DNA from: Hymenobacter actinosclerus
GTDB taxonomy: Bacteria; Bacteroidota; Bacteroidia; Cytophagales; Hymenobacteraceae
Length of the DNA: 64,000 nucleotides
Reading direction: 5' to 3'
Assembly (NCBI RefSeq): GCF_900111515.1
Contig: NZ_FOHS01000005.1
Location: 168,256 to 232,255 of the forward strand
Below the pieces are notes generated by a model. The model was not told where the DNA came from, made no database searches, and worked only from the letters and a program-made list of their open reading frames with translations. A program made the position numbers and the translations under genes. Of the stretch, positions 63,679-64,000 are shown one piece after another. How positions within the stretch are numbered: position 1 is the stretch's first letter; each line of letters starts with the position of its first letter.

Positions 63679-64000
63679 GTGGTCCAGTAAAAACGGACAG
63701 TGCGCTAAGGTAGGTTGATTTTCAAGTCATGTTCGAATTGGTGGGGTGAGCGGTAGCCGAGGGCAGAGTGGCGACGGTCGAGGTTGAAGTAGGTGTCGAG
63801 GTAATGGGCCACTTCTAGGCGGGCTTCTTCGATCGAGGCGAAGGCGGTGCCTGGGGGCAGTAGCTCGGTTTTGAGCGTGCTCCAGCCCGCTTCGGCCTGG
63901 GCGTTATCATACGGATTACCCGGCCGGCTGAAGCTGGGCAGGGCCCCCGCTTGGGCAATGCGGGCGCGACAGGCCGCGCTGGTGTACTGGCTGCCGCGGT
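63679..64000 (-). mobile_element. IS3-family insertion sequence, copy 2 (partial)
   Basis: From about 63679 the sequence TGGTCCAGTAAAAACGGACA is the same terminal repeat as the right end of copy 1. The element runs out of the window on the minus strand. It is inverted relative to copy 1, about 57.5 kb away. Internal sequence is clearly related but diverged. Confidence 0.9.
63705..64000 (-). CDS. IS3-family OrfB integrase, C-terminal part
   Basis: The minus-strand translation, entering from the window edge, reads RGSQYTSAACRARIAQAGAL, then NPYDNAQAEAGWSTLKTELL with the catalytic Glu, then HYLDTYFNLDRRHSALGYRS and a stop at 63705-63707. This is the second half of the rve integrase core and its end. 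The frame is intact across the part that is visible, unlike copy 1. Confidence 0.9.
   Translation of the reverse strand, partial: RGSQYTSAACRARIAQAGALPSFSRPGNPYDNAQAEAGWSTLKTELLPPGTAFASIEEARLEVAHYLDTYFNLDRRHSALGYRSPHQFEHDLKINLP

Noticed and set aside
1..64000. CRISPR arrays
   Set aside because: The tandem repeats found (17239, 20256) have no unique spacers of regular length and no cas genes are present; other repeats are inverted, not direct.

Overview
The window reads as a GC-rich member of the Bacteroidota, most like Hymenobacter or a close Hymenobacteraceae relative. This rests on the split LanB/LanC lanthipeptide enzymes, an AsmA-type giant protein, a Thermus-type long isocitrate dehydrogenase, HlyD/TolC efflux genes, TAnnTTTG-type promoter elements, few Shine-Dalgarno sites, and many long intergenic palindromes. 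The taxonomic call is inference; no rRNA or tRNA gene is visible.

Left part (1-29.5 kb): chromosomal backbone with high GC. It opens with a leftward class I lanthipeptide operon: a candidate precursor peptide (6264-6398), LanB dehydratase, LanC cyclase and a C39-peptidase ABC exporter cut by the window edge. An IS3-family element (about 4881-6140) separates the precursor from lanB, and an IS5-family element (6578-7422, with a CTAG target duplication) lies just upstream. Then come dcd, a membrane protein, hemL, a TPR/periplasmic-binding lipoprotein-like protein, icd, a TetR regulator with a type I efflux trio (an ABC protein with a degenerate nucleotide-binding domain, HlyD, TolC), a DUF1361 protein, a dGTPase, a TPR sensor kinase, an AsmA-like protein, guanine deaminase and a broken CHRD gene.

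Right part (about 29.75-63.6 kb): an AT-richer accessory island. It begins near a cluster of CTGCACAC repeats. It holds many small proteins of unknown function and several defence-type modules: a CoiA-like nuclease with a second, overlapping coiled-coil frame; a HelD-like UvrD helicase; an mcrB-mcrC operon that continues into a HEPN protein; a PLD-nuclease/SNF2-helicase protein paired with a large Eco57I/TaqI-type adenine methylase; and fragments of a type I specificity subunit and of a second methylase. Next to these is a plasmid- or phage-like replication module: a protein with family-A polymerase palm motifs, a small DNA-binding protein, an array of AAAAGGTGGT(C/T)(A/G)CCTAT repeats, and a T4 gp55-like late sigma factor pseudogene with an amber codon. 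The far right carries unknown secreted and membrane proteins (including transglutaminase-like and CAP-like candidates) and ends in a second IS3 copy in inverted orientation, which interrupts a small gene.

The most interesting points are the Cys-free lanthipeptide precursor candidate, the minimal PolA-like protein with its iteron region, the McrBC-HEPN operon, the two-gene PLD-helicase/methylase system, the superimposed coiled-coil frames at 34.5-35.6 kb, and a family of MITE-like palindromes, one of which lies at the edge of a methylase remnant.
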